This document shows, piece after piece, positions 25,645 to 34,591 of a stretch of 64,000 nt of DNA. The DNA comes from Mycobacterium persicum. Lineage in GTDB: Bacteria > Actinomycetota > Actinomycetes > Mycobacteriales > Mycobacteriaceae. The stretch covers positions 1 to 64,000 of the forward strand of contig NZ_MVIF01000017.1 in NCBI RefSeq assembly GCF_002086675.1, read 5' to 3'. A program made the position numbers and the translations under genes. Each line of letters opens with the position of its first letter. Positions within the stretch are counted from its first letter, which is position 1. Below the pieces are notes generated by a model. That model did not search any database. It had not been told where the DNA came from and saw nothing but the letters and a program-made list of their open reading frames with translations.

Positions 25645-27027
25645 ATGGATTTCCGCACCTTCGTTCAGACCCTCCTCATGCGATGGAAACTCGTCGCGGC
25701 CGCGCTGCTGGCCTGTCTGGCCGGTGCGGCAGCAGTCACGATCTTCCAGAACAAGGCGTACCAATCGTCGGCCACCGTTTTCATCTCGATTGCTGGCGCG
25801 ACCGACGTCACCGAGGTCTACTGGGGCGGGCAGGCTGCACAAGACCGGTTGTCGTCGTACGCCGAGATTGCCGGCGGGCGTGCCGTAGCAGAGCGCGCCG
25901 TCAGTCGTCTGCAACTCCCGATCAGCGGCGACACCCTGGTGAGCAATACCCAGGTGAAATACACCCCGAAGTCGATGCTGTTCACGATCACCGTCACCGA
26001 TACCGATCCCAAGCGTGCCGCGCTGCTCGCCGGAGCGATGGCCGATTCGTTTGCCACGCTGGTCCCGACACTCGACCTCAACGCGCGTCCGCAGGGCCGG
26101 GACGCACCCCAGCCGCCGAAGCCGATGCCGACGGCCACCGCGATCGTCGTCAAGCAGCCCGAGATACCCAGCCGTCCGATCAGGCCGATGCCGCTGCGCA
26201 ACTTGGCGATGGGACTCACCGCCGGGGTGCTGCTTGGCATCGCGGTGGCACTGACCCGGGAGGCCAGCGATCGCACCGTCCGCAGCCGCGGGAAGTTGGA
26301 ACAACTTTCCGGCCTGCCGACATTGGCCGAATTGCCCGGAAAGCACGGCACCACACCGCGGTTCGGCTCCGACGTCACGGTCGACGACGCGGTGCGCGGT
26401 TTGCGCACCCGACTGCTCAGGGCCATCGGACCCGAGGCCCGTCGCGTGCTGGTGGCAGCGCCGTTCGGCGGTGAAGGAACCACGACGACGGCGCTGAACT
26501 TGTCGCTGGCGCTTGCCGAATTCGGCGAAGACGTGCTGTTGGTCGAGGGCGATACCCGCCGACCCGTGATCGCCGGTTTGCTGCGAGTCGAATCGGGGGA
26601 GGGACTGGCCAACGCGCTGGCCAACCCCGCTATTGCCGCCGAAACCGTGAAGCGGACGCCGATTTCGAAGCTGTTCATTCTCGCGTCCCGATTCGTCCGC
26701 CGCGAGACTTCGCCCTGCAGTGCCTATCTACCGGAAGTGATCGACACCGTGCTGGCGGACCTGTCGTCGCGTTTCGACCGAATGGTGGTCGACGGGCCGC
26801 CGGTGCTGGCGACAGCCGACACCGGTCTGCTGGCCGGCGCCGTTCAAGCCACGGTGTTAGTGGTGCGGGCGGGGCGCACCACCGTCGAGGAACTCAACGA
26901 CGCGCTGACCGCGCTGCGCGCTGCCGGCGCGCAGCTCGCCGGCACCGTGCTGACCGACGCCCGAGTGCCCCGGCACACCAGAGCCGCGGCTCGGATCTAT
27001 CGGGCAAAGGTCAGCGGGTCGCCGTGA
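25645..27027 (+). CDS. Wzz-type chain-length regulator fused to a degenerate BY-kinase domain
   Basis: The protein has 460 residues: a Wzz domain with two membrane helices (about 17-33 and 187-203) around an extracytoplasmic loop ending in the Pro-rich QPEIPSRPIRPMP, then a cytoplasmic P-loop domain like CpsD/Wzc. The P-loop is GGEGTTTTALNLS: the essential Walker A lysine (position 279) is Thr. Walker A' is VLLVEGDTRRP and Walker B MVVDGPPVL (Asp383). There is no C-terminal tyrosine cluster, only one Tyr (452) in the tail. It should regulate polymer length with the Wzy protein, whose GTG overlaps its TGA, but a normal kinase activity is doubtful. Start chosen at 25645 for its ribosome site. 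Confidence 0.85.
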   Translation: MDFRTFVQTLLMRWKLVAAALLACLAGAAAVTIFQNKAYQSSATVFISIAGATDVTEVYWGGQAAQDRLSSYAEIAGGRAVAERAVSRLQLPISGDTLVSNTQVKYTPKSMLFTITVTDTDPKRAALLAGAMADSFATLVPTLDLNARPQGRDAPQPPKPMPTATAIVVKQPEIPSRPIRPMPLRNLAMGLTAGVLLGIAVALTREASDRTVRSRGKLEQLSGLPTLAELPGKHGTTPRFGSDVTVDDAVRGLRTRLLRAIGPEARRVLVAAPFGGEGTTTTALNLSLALAEFGEDVLLVEGDTRRPVIAGLLRVESGEGLANALANPAIAAETVKRTPISKLFILASRFVRRETSPCSAYLPEVIDTVLADLSSRFDRMVVDGPPVLATADTGLLAGAVQATVLVVRAGRTTVEELNDALTALRAAGAQLAGTVLTDARVPRHTRAAARIYRAKVSGSP

Positions 27028-28496
27028 TTTTCTACCTGCGGGATCGCCATCGCTTGGTGACGACCGGAGCAGTGTTCGCCACTTTTCTGTTCGGATGCTT
27101 TCTGGTGGGTGTGTTCGCGGTACGCCAGACCGGTCAGGGACTGATGCTGATCGCAGCGATATTCAGCCTGGTCGTGTACTGGGCAAAGCCCGAAGCGATG
27201 GTCTGGGTCGCGCTTTTCTGGGCGTTCGCGGCACTGCCGGCCGACTTGCACGTCGGCAAGGTCGTCGGCCCGGCGGTGATTTACGCCTACCAGGCAGCGC
27301 TGGTGCTGGCGATCTGTTACCTGATCCCGGTCGTGAAACCGCGATTCTCCGACTTCGTCCTGCCGGGGATGTTCGCGTTGATGGTGGTGTTTTCGACCGT
27401 TGCCGGACTGGCCGCCGGACATGCCTCCTGGGTGGTGATCCGTGAATCGACGACGCTGCTCGAAATGGTCGCCGGATTCATCCTTGCGTTGCTGATCGTG
27501 AAGGGCAATTACGTCAAAGGGTCGATCCATGCGATGGTCCTGATTCTGTGGTTCTCGGCTGCCATGGCAATCGTGGGTTCGTTTCATGCCATCCGGCTCG
27601 CCGGCCGGGCCGAAACCCTGCAGGGCACCGGTGCCGGCGAGGCCCTGCGGATCATCCTGTCGGCCCAGACACCGGCCACCGCCGTGCTGACCGCACTGAT
27701 CGCCGCCGCGATCGTCGGGGGAGCCAGGCCCGCAATGTATCTGGCGCTGGGCCCACCCGCGTCGATCATCACGCTGCTGTCATTCAGCCGAAACCCATTG
27801 ATCTCGTTCGCGGTGGCCGCCGTCGTCGCCCTACTTGCCGGGTTCAGCTGGTCAACCCTGCGCCGATCGGTCACCCTTACCGCGATCGGTGCGGTCGTCG
27901 TTGCGGCGACGCTGGCATGGTCGCTGTTCTTGCTGCAGGGTTCGTCGACCGGCGCGTGGGTCGCCGAGCAGTTCAGCGCATTCAATCGCCGGGTGCTCGG
28001 CGGGGTTTCGACGGGTGCGTTGGCAGTGGACCCATCGACGCTGGACAGGCTGCGCGAAGTCGACAACCTCGACCGCGCGATCGCGCAGGCGCCGCTGTTC
28101 GGCCACGGTCTGGGCTATGCCTACCAGCTGCCGTACGGGAACGACCCGGACGAGTTCACCATGAAGTTCTATCCGACCTACTCCCATCTCTTCTACCTGT
28201 GGTGGCTTGCCAAGGCCGGGGCGGTGGGCATGGCGGCATTTGCCGTGTTCGCGCTGACGCCGCTGTTTCGGGCGCTGCGCCGGGCATCGGCGCCGGCGAA
28301 GATCAGTGCGGCGGTCAGCGCCGGCCTCCTCGCGATGTCCGCCGTATGGCCGTTGCCGGAGATGCCGACCGACGCCGTTTCACTGGGTCTGGCCCTGGGA
28401 GCGACGATGGGGTTCGCCGGCGCGCGGTCCACGGGCGCGGAAGCGGACGGGACGGCCGCCAACCGGGCGCCGGTGCTCACCGGTGGGCTCGGGTGA
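27024..28496 (+). CDS. O-antigen ligase/polymerase (Wzy-like) membrane protein
   Basis: This 490-residue protein has about ten to twelve hydrophobic segments, a central LLSFSRNPLISFAVAAVVAL segment and a large extracytoplasmic loop (about 315-390, with NLDRAIAQAPLFGHGLGYAY and KFYPTYSHLFYLWW). This is the architecture of the O-antigen ligase/Wzy superfamily. It should polymerise flipped lipid-linked repeat units. The GTG start shares GTGA with the wzz-like stop, and its own stop overlaps the next glycosyltransferase GTG, so the three are coupled. Polymerase rather than ligase is inferred from the pairing with Wzz and Wzx. Confidence 0.78.
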   Translation: MIFYLRDRHRLVTTGAVFATFLFGCFLVGVFAVRQTGQGLMLIAAIFSLVVYWAKPEAMVWVALFWAFAALPADLHVGKVVGPAVIYAYQAALVLAICYLIPVVKPRFSDFVLPGMFALMVVFSTVAGLAAGHASWVVIRESTTLLEMVAGFILALLIVKGNYVKGSIHAMVLILWFSAAMAIVGSFHAIRLAGRAETLQGTGAGEALRIILSAQTPATAVLTALIAAAIVGGARPAMYLALGPPASIITLLSFSRNPLISFAVAAVVALLAGFSWSTLRRSVTLTAIGAVVVAATLAWSLFLLQGSSTGAWVAEQFSAFNRRVLGGVSTGALAVDPSTLDRLREVDNLDRAIAQAPLFGHGLGYAYQLPYGNDPDEFTMKFYPTYSHLFYLWWLAKAGAVGMAAFAVFALTPLFRALRRASAPAKISAAVSAGLLAMSAVWPLPEMPTDAVSLGLALGATMGFAGARSTGAEADGTAANRAPVLTGGLG

Positions 28497-29614
28497 ATTG
28501 GGCCGGGGAGACTTCGGTGCCGGGGCCGCTGCGGGTGCTGGTGGTGGGTCCGGCGCCGATCGCCGCGGACAGCCGGGGCGGCATGGCCGCGGTGATCGCG
28601 CTCATGGCGGCACATCCCGACGAGCGGATCCATGTCACGGTGGTGCCGACGTTCGTCGACGAACCGCGATGGCGGCGGCTGCGGGTCGGGGTCCACGGGA
28701 TGGTGCGCGCCACCTGGCTGGTGCTGCGCGGGCACACCGATGTTCTGCATGTTCATCTGGCGCACGGTGGCAGCGTGATCCGCAAGGCATTCCCGCTGTG
28801 GGCGGCGCGGCTGACCGGCATACCTACGGTGGTGCACGCCCACAGCTACGACTTCGGCGGCTGGTTCGATCAACTGCCGCCGCTGGTCCGGGCAGCGGTG
28901 CGGCGGATGCTGGCCGCCGATTGCTGGCTGGTGCTGGGCGAGCGTCACGCCGCGGAGTACGCCAGCCGGCTCCGATTGGCCGGTAGCCGAATCGGCGTGT
29001 TACACAACGCAGTCCGGATTCCGGACACACCGGTGACCCAGAGCGGTGCCGAGCCGGTCCATGCGGTGTCGTTGGGTCGGCTGGGGGCACGCAAGGGCAG
29101 CTACGACGTGATCGCCGCCGTCGCCTCGCTCGACGCTACTGTTCGCCGTCGGCTGCGGGTGACGCTGGCCGGCGACGGCGACGTCGACGAGGTGCGCGCG
29201 GCGGTCAGCAACGCCGGGCTAGATGCGACGATCCGCGTGGCGGGCTGGCTGGACCCCGCGGCACGCGACGAATTACTCGGCAGCGCACACGTTTTCGTAT
29301 TACCCAGCTACAGCGAAGGTCTGCCGGTGGCGCTGCTGGAAGCAATGGCATACGGGCTGGCGCCGGTGACCACGATAGTCGGCAGCATCGCAGAGGTGGT
29401 CAGTGATCGCGTCGACGGCCTGATCGTCCGCCCCGGCCGCCCCGGTGAGATCGCGGAAGCGCTGAGCGCACTGGTGACCGACGAACAGCTGCGGGCGCAC
29501 CTGGGCAGCGCCGCACGCGAGCGGGCTAGCGACTTCGGACTCGACCGCTGGTATCAGCGGCTGACACAGCTGTGGACCCGCCTGGCGAGCACGTCGGCAG
29601 CGCATTCGCGGTAG
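28493..29614 (+). CDS. GT4-family glycosyltransferase (paralogue of 34592-35743)
   Basis: The 373-residue GT-B protein has the N-terminal RVLVVGPAPIAADSRGGMAA, the acceptor-domain HVHLAHGGSVIRKAFPL, and the donor-domain motifs SLGRLGARKGSYDV and FVLPSYSEGLPVALLEAMAY (EX7E-type). Donor unknown. GTG 28493 is the start because it overlaps the wzy-like stop; the open frame upstream is a shadow. A closely related enzyme lies at 34592-35743, so the two probably arose by duplication inside the island and may add two similar residues. Confidence 0.82.
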   Translation: MNWAGETSVPGPLRVLVVGPAPIAADSRGGMAAVIALMAAHPDERIHVTVVPTFVDEPRWRRLRVGVHGMVRATWLVLRGHTDVLHVHLAHGGSVIRKAFPLWAARLTGIPTVVHAHSYDFGGWFDQLPPLVRAAVRRMLAADCWLVLGERHAAEYASRLRLAGSRIGVLHNAVRIPDTPVTQSGAEPVHAVSLGRLGARKGSYDVIAAVASLDATVRRRLRVTLAGDGDVDEVRAAVSNAGLDATIRVAGWLDPAARDELLGSAHVFVLPSYSEGLPVALLEAMAYGLAPVTTIVGSIAEVVSDRVDGLIVRPGRPGEIAEALSALVTDEQLRAHLGSAARERASDFGLDRWYQRLTQLWTRLASTSAAHSR

Positions 29615-29690
29615 GTGGATTCGTGTCGACGGTATCGGCGAACCGGCTAGATTCAGTTGCCACACCATCGCACAGACGGGAAGTGCCGCG

Positions 29691-30449
29691 TTGACGCAAA
29701 GCGAAGAGTTCGCCGAGCAGTTCTTCGAATTGCAGACGGAGTCCAACAAAGAGTATTGGCACCGGCTGGGATTCGCGGCCCCGGACTGGACCGGCAAACG
29801 CGTGCTCGATGTCGGCTGTGGCCTCGGAGCGCTGTCCATCGAAATGGCTCAAGCGGGGGCCAGTGTGCTGGGCGTCGATCTGGACGAGAACCTCATCGCA
29901 TTCGCCAACCGCAAGGTGGCGCAGGAATTTCCGCAGTTGCTCGACCGGGTGACTTTTCGAGCGGCCGATGCGATGTCCCTGCCGGTAGCCGAACCATTCG
30001 ATGTGATCGTCTCCAAGGACGCCTTCGAGCATGCCCCGGACGTCGCGTCGTTGCTCAAGGCGCTCGACAAGCAATTGGCCCGGCCACAGGGAATTCTCTA
30101 CGCAGGCTTCAGCCCGCTGTATTACAGCCCCTACGGCGACCATGGTCGCACCGGGCTGAAAGTGCCGTGGGCGCATGCAATTTTGCCCGAGCGTGTGGTG
30201 TATGCGGCCGCCGCCCGGCACAACGGACATCCGGTGGGCTCGCTCTTGGACATCGGCCTCAACGGCAATACCCCCGACCAGTTCCGGGCCGCGTTCGCCG
30301 CCAGTGGGCTGCGGATCATTCACCTCGCCTACAACTGCGGCGACAAACGGTTACTGCCGGTACTCGAGAAGGCCCGCAAGCGGTTCCGGCGGCTGGACCG
30401 ATTTACCACGGTCAGCATTTATGCCGTCTTCGGTGTCCGATCGTCGTAG
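29691..30449 (+). CDS. Class I SAM methyltransferase (UbiE/Coq5-like)
   Basis: This 252-residue protein has motif I VLDVGCGLGALSIEMAQAG, the acidic end of strand 2 (VLGVDLDENLIAFA) and motif IV-like FDVIVSKDAFEHAPD. The C-terminal half (YSPYGDHGRTGLKVPWAHA) resembles sugar methyltransferases that hold substrates with a Tyr/His-rich insert. The TTG start at 29691 gives the best N-terminus. It is the fourth gene of the plus-strand run wzz, wzy, GT4, and is followed by another methyltransferase. Likely role: methylation of a sugar in the repeat unit (inference). Confidence 0.75.
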   Translation: MTQSEEFAEQFFELQTESNKEYWHRLGFAAPDWTGKRVLDVGCGLGALSIEMAQAGASVLGVDLDENLIAFANRKVAQEFPQLLDRVTFRAADAMSLPVAEPFDVIVSKDAFEHAPDVASLLKALDKQLARPQGILYAGFSPLYYSPYGDHGRTGLKVPWAHAILPERVVYAAAARHNGHPVGSLLDIGLNGNTPDQFRAAFAASGLRIIHLAYNCGDKRLLPVLEKARKRFRRLDRFTTVSIYAVFGVRSS

Positions 30450-30577
30450 GCCGATTCCGGGCCGGAATTGCCCAGTCTCGCTTTATGTCTGAATACATTG
30501 CGCTCTTGCGGACGGCCGCCGCGACAGATTACTCTCGCTACGCGGCACTTGCCGGCTGCAGGTGTTCTAATGCCGCG

Positions 30578-31294
30578 ATGCTAGATTCACCGACGGGCGA
30601 CCTCAAAGAGTCGGGGCGAATGTCAACCTGGTTGCGGGATGCCGCTACGGGCGTCAATTCCAGACGATCGCTGTCCGGGCGCGCTCGGGCGCGACGGTGG
30701 CGGCACCTCATCGAGACCTTCCCGTCGCTTCGGGAAATGCGAGTGCTGGACCTCGGCGGAACACCCGAGTCGTGGCTATTGGCGCCGGTGCTGCCGAAAT
30801 CGGTCACGGTGGTAAACCTGCTGCCCCAGGAACCGCCGGTCGAGGGCCAGGTCAAGGGTATTGTCGCGATCCACGCGGATGCGTGTGACCTGCCCGCGGC
30901 GATCGTGAGCGACCACTTCGATCTGGTGTACTCCAATTCGCTGCTCGAACACGTGGGCGGTCACGTGCGGCGCCAACGATTGGCTGACAACGTCCGCTCG
31001 CTGGGCGACCGACATTGGGTGCAGACGCCGTATCGGTATTTTCCGATCGAACCGCACTGGCTTTTTCCCGGCATGCAATGGTTGCCCTACGAGGCGCGCG
31101 TGCAGATATCGATGCACTGGAACCGCGGCCACATTCGAACGCACACTCGTGCGCAGGCGCAGGAACAGGTCGATGAGATTGATTTGATTGGTATTTCGCA
31201 GATGCGTCGATACTTCCCGTCGTCGACCATCTGGTACGAACGGTTTGCCGGATTGATCAAGTCGTTGGTCGCCATCCAAACCGGACCGGCGTAG
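30578..31294 (+). CDS. Class I SAM methyltransferase
   Basis: The protein has about 238 residues, with RARRWRHLIETFPSLREM, motif I MRVLDLGGTPESWLLAP, and the later DLVYSNSLLEHVGGHVRRQR then HWVQTPYRYFPIEPHWLFPG. It is a class I methyltransferase of the type often found in glycan clusters. Several in-frame starts exist (30485, 30578, 30620). I chose 30578, but 30620 (MSTWLRDAATG) is equally plausible. It lies 128 bases after the previous methyltransferase and converges with the next gene, whose stop is 30 bases away. Confidence 0.68.
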   Translation: MLDSPTGDLKESGRMSTWLRDAATGVNSRRSLSGRARARRWRHLIETFPSLREMRVLDLGGTPESWLLAPVLPKSVTVVNLLPQEPPVEGQVKGIVAIHADACDLPAAIVSDHFDLVYSNSLLEHVGGHVRRQRLADNVRSLGDRHWVQTPYRYFPIEPHWLFPGMQWLPYEARVQISMHWNRGHIRTHTRAQAQEQVDEIDLIGISQMRRYFPSSTIWYERFAGLIKSLVAIQTGPA

Positions 31295-31324
31295 GTTTTC
31301 CGGTCACCGGGGGACGAAGATTGG

Positions 31325-32071
31325 TCATCCGTCGATCTGGCCGGGCTGCGACTTGCGGATGATGTAGGTGAGATTGTTGTGCCGCCACGCTAGAGCACCA
31401 AAAGATAAGGCCGACAAGGCTTTCGCGTATGCCCGAATCACCCTGACCCGTGCACCGGTGCCGCGCACATAGTAGGTGTGGCCTCGCTCTTCCATGATCG
31501 AGCAGCCGTTTCTGCTGCAGAAGTCGCGTATCCCGTCACGGGAAATGAGGGACGAATAGTAGGTGGGAAACGGCGAGTGGCCCGGCTTTCCGGCGCCCGG
31601 GTAACGAACGAAGTACCGGTAATAAGCGACATGAACCCCGAAGGGCATGCGCCTTGCGGTCCAGCCGTACACCGAGTCCCGGTCTGGGACCCGCAGCACC
31701 AGCAGCCCATCCGGCTTGAGCCCGTTGACCATGTTCACCAGCGCGCGCTCGGCGTCAGGTATGTGCTCGAGCACGAACGAGTTGTAGATGACGTCGTAGC
31801 GGCCGGCCGGAATGGTCGCCGGCGCCGTCAGATCGCCGATGATCGCCTCGTGCAGGTCTCCGATCTTGTCGATCCGGCTTTGGAGCGCATCAGCATCGAG
31901 ATCGATACCGGTCAGCCGATAGTCGACGCCGTCGAGATCGAGGGGCCAGTCGAGCCCGCAACCGGCTTCGAGGATCTCCAGTGGGCCGCCAAGACCTTTG
32001 ATAATCGACGAAACGAGTGTCACTTCCTCGTTGTAGGTGTCGACGGTCTGCAATTCCGTCCGAGTACTCAC
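31325..32071 (-). CDS. Class I SAM methyltransferase
   Basis: This 248-residue protein has motif I EILEAGCGLDWPLDLDG, YRLTGIDLDADALQ and YDVIYNSFVLEHIPDAERAL, then LLVLRVPDRDSVYGWTARRM. The Trp/Tyr-rich middle (PFGVHVAYYRYFVRYPG) is common in methyltransferases acting on glycans. GTG start at 32071. It lies 87 bases downstream of the FkbM gene on the same strand and may share its transcript. The target is unknown. Confidence 0.75.
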   Translation of the reverse strand: MSTRTELQTVDTYNEEVTLVSSIIKGLGGPLEILEAGCGLDWPLDLDGVDYRLTGIDLDADALQSRIDKIGDLHEAIIGDLTAPATIPAGRYDVIYNSFVLEHIPDAERALVNMVNGLKPDGLLVLRVPDRDSVYGWTARRMPFGVHVAYYRYFVRYPGAGKPGHSPFPTYYSSLISRDGIRDFCSRNGCSIMEERGHTYYVRGTGARVRVIRAYAKALSALSFGALAWRHNNLTYIIRKSQPGQIDG

Positions 32072-32158
32072 TTGGTCCTCCGCACGTTTCGTTGACGTCC
32101 GGCTTCGCGTCCGTCACCCGGACCGTAGCGGCGGGTGGCACTCGTTGGCCGCGCCACT

Positions 32159-33265
32159 TCAGTTCGGACCGTCGGCGGAAGCGACCGGATTTGCCCATGC
32201 CCGCAACCGATTTGTCAGCCGGGCCGCACTGTATTGCGCCCACCAGATCGCTCGCTTGTAACCAACGGTCCTCCGGCAAAGCCGCAGATAGCGGGGCGAA
32301 CTTCCCGCCTCCACCGCGTGCCTGTCCTCCAACAACCGCACACAGCGCAACGCGAGGTCGAACGACCCATAGCAGTAATGCGCGATCATCGCCAGATGCT
32401 TCAGCTGCTCGTCGGTCATCCCGTCCGGGCGGACGAAGTCGCGCACATAGACGATATCGGTCTCCAAGATCTGATTCAGCGGCCGGAAGGGGTCGCCGAC
32501 CGCGAAGTCGCCGATCACCCACTTCTTCACACCGCCGGGGATGCAGTGCGGAATAAACCCCTGGCGGCGCAGCTCCAAATCGACCTCTCCGAATGGGGGC
32601 TGGTGTTGATACAGGGTAATAAATGACACCTCGGTCTGAATTGCCACCGCGTCGGCGAGCTTGCCGCGCCCATTGTGAAAAACGGCCAGCTCGCCTCCCT
32701 GGATGTCGATCTTCAGTAAATCGACATGCTCGATTTCGCGGATGTCGTCGAGGCGGCGGGTGTGCAGTGGGACGCGCTCGATGACCCGGCCGAACCGATC
32801 GAAGAGACTGAACAGCCCCTGCGTCCGCGGGTCGGGTTCGAGCAGGCTGGTCATCGCCCCCGGTGCCGGACAGACCTTCAGGGTCTGGGAGCTACCGTCG
32901 CCCAGCGCAAACGGCAGGTAGCGCTCGTTCGGGCCGCATCTGGTTTGCAACTCGAGCAACGCCTCCCGACCCGGCTCGAACCCGGTCACAAAACACAGGC
33001 CGGCGTTGAGCATCGACGCATACGGCCAGTCGCCGCAGTTGCGGCTGGCTCCGACGTCCACTATGTGGGTGAGCCGCGACGGGGAGATGATGTCCGGTAG
33101 CGCGCTGCTCAATCGATCACCGCCGGTTGCTGTGGTGCCCGGGTAAGACAGCAGATTCCACGCCGTGACGGAGCCGTTGCGCTTGAAATCGACGAGCGGC
33201 GGCACCCTTGACACCGTCGGAAGAGTCCACTGCTTCGGCCCCGTCGACGCATCACCACGGGCCAT
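32159..33265 (-). CDS. FkbM-family methyltransferase
   Basis: The protein has about 368 residues. The FkbM domain holds HIVDVGASRNCGDWPYA, VTGFEPGREALLEL, VDLLKIDIQGGELAVFHNG and FITLYQHQPPFGEVDLELR. A C-terminal extension of about 90 residues (DEQLKHLAMIAHYCYGSFDL) follows, as in FkbM proteins of exopolysaccharide loci. The start is uncertain; the Met at 33265 (MARGDASTG) is the first plausible one, and the frame beyond it is a shadow. Divergent from the deacetylase gene 251 bases away. A second FkbM gene lies at the island's left end. Confidence 0.75.
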   Translation of the reverse strand: MARGDASTGPKQWTLPTVSRVPPLVDFKRNGSVTAWNLLSYPGTTATGGDRLSSALPDIISPSRLTHIVDVGASRNCGDWPYASMLNAGLCFVTGFEPGREALLELQTRCGPNERYLPFALGDGSSQTLKVCPAPGAMTSLLEPDPRTQGLFSLFDRFGRVIERVPLHTRRLDDIREIEHVDLLKIDIQGGELAVFHNGRGKLADAVAIQTEVSFITLYQHQPPFGEVDLELRRQGFIPHCIPGGVKKWVIGDFAVGDPFRPLNQILETDIVYVRDFVRPDGMTDEQLKHLAMIAHYCYGSFDLALRCVRLLEDRHAVEAGSSPRYLRLCRRTVGYKRAIWWAQYSAARLTNRLRAWANPVASADGPN

Positions 33266-33516
33266 CCGCACAGTCAACCGAGGCGGCCCAGCGCGGGCGG
33301 CTAAAGCCGTCCGCGTCGACGTCCGCGTCGAAGGCAAGCACCGACACACAATATCGGGCGCCCCTTCGGGAAGCCGGCCATTGCAGCAAATGCAAGTGAC
33401 ATTGGACCATCCCCGTCGCGGTTTCGACCGGCACCCACCAAACACCGTGCCGCCTGCGGAACAATCCGGAAATGCGTTACAGCCAGACCTAGCGAGCGGT
33501 CGTTAGAGTTCAATGG

Positions 33517-34587
33517 GTGAAGGCACGACTCAACGGCCTCGCGTCGCATGCGACCCGCGCGACCCTCAAGAACTTCGCGGCCGGATTGTTGTGTGCCGCC
33601 GGTGTTCCGACGCTTGCCCGGCGGCGACACCGCAACCTGCTCGCCATCGTGATGTTCCACGGTGTGGAAAGCGAACCGCTGTCGCCGGCATGCTGGCATG
33701 TGCTCGGCTCAGCGCTGTACCGACGTCAACTTGAGTACATCGGCAAGCACTTCAACGTCCTTCCGCTCCACGAGGCTCTCGATCGACTTGCGGCGGGGAC
33801 GTTGCCGCCGCGCGCCATGGCGATAACGTTCGACGACGGCACCCGCAACCTCGCCACCCACGCGATCCCGGTGCTGCGCGATCTGAAGCTACCCGCGGCG
33901 GTATTCCTGGCGACGGGCATGATTGGCAGCGACGAAGCCCTCTGGCCCGACCGGCTTTGGCTGGCGATCGCTCGCACCAAAGCAAGCCAGATCGATCTGG
34001 CCGTGCTGGGACTGGGCACTCGTTCACTCGACGGTGTCGTCAACCGCGGCGCGGTCTACGCCGCCGCGGTTGAACGGATGAAAGACATGGCCGACCCGCA
34101 ACGGATCGCCGTGCTGGACGATATGCTCCGGGTGCTGGGCTACCGCGATGGCGGCGACGGCGGTCCGTTCCGGATGCTCTCCTGGGACGAAGCCCGTGAG
34201 ATGGCGAGCGACGGCCTGGTGACGCTGCATCCGCATACGGTGACCCACCCGATCCTCGCCCGCTGCAGCGATGACAAGGTCGAGCGGGAGATCGCACAGT
34301 CCTGTGCGGCGATCGAGCGCGAGACTGGATGCGCGCCAACAATTTTCGCGTACCCTAATGGCCGGCTGCGGGATTTCGATGCTCGCGCTAAGGACGTCCT
34401 GCGCGGTCGTGGTGTGCGCTGGGCGTTGACGACCACGGCGGGATTCGCTCACCGTCGCTGCGATCCACTGGAATTGCCGCGGTTGGCGGTCGGCAGCGAT
34501 TCATCGTTCGACTACTTCCGGTTGATGGTCTCCGGCGGGCTGCCGCGTCGCTATGGCGGTAGCCGCGGGACGGCCGGCGCAGGCTAA
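33517..34587 (+). CDS. NodB-type polysaccharide deacetylase
   Basis: This 356-residue protein has a NodB domain with the metal/catalytic motif ITFDDGTR (Asp106-Asp107) and the metal-binding histidines His240 and His244 in HPHTVTHP, then FAYPNGRLRDFD. The family removes N-acetyl groups from hexosamines in chitin-like or exopolysaccharides, or from lipid-linked sugars. No convincing signal peptide is visible, only a short hydrophobic LCAAGV stretch, so it may act inside the cell or at the membrane. It ends 5 bases from the convergent GT4 gene. Confidence 0.82.
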   Translation: MKARLNGLASHATRATLKNFAAGLLCAAGVPTLARRRHRNLLAIVMFHGVESEPLSPACWHVLGSALYRRQLEYIGKHFNVLPLHEALDRLAAGTLPPRAMAITFDDGTRNLATHAIPVLRDLKLPAAVFLATGMIGSDEALWPDRLWLAIARTKASQIDLAVLGLGTRSLDGVVNRGAVYAAAVERMKDMADPQRIAVLDDMLRVLGYRDGGDGGPFRMLSWDEAREMASDGLVTLHPHTVTHPILARCSDDKVEREIAQSCAAIERETGCAPTIFAYPNGRLRDFDARAKDVLRGRGVRWALTTTAGFAHRRCDPLELPRLAVGSDSSFDYFRLMVSGGLPRRYGGSRGTAGAG

Positions 34588-34591
34588 AACC

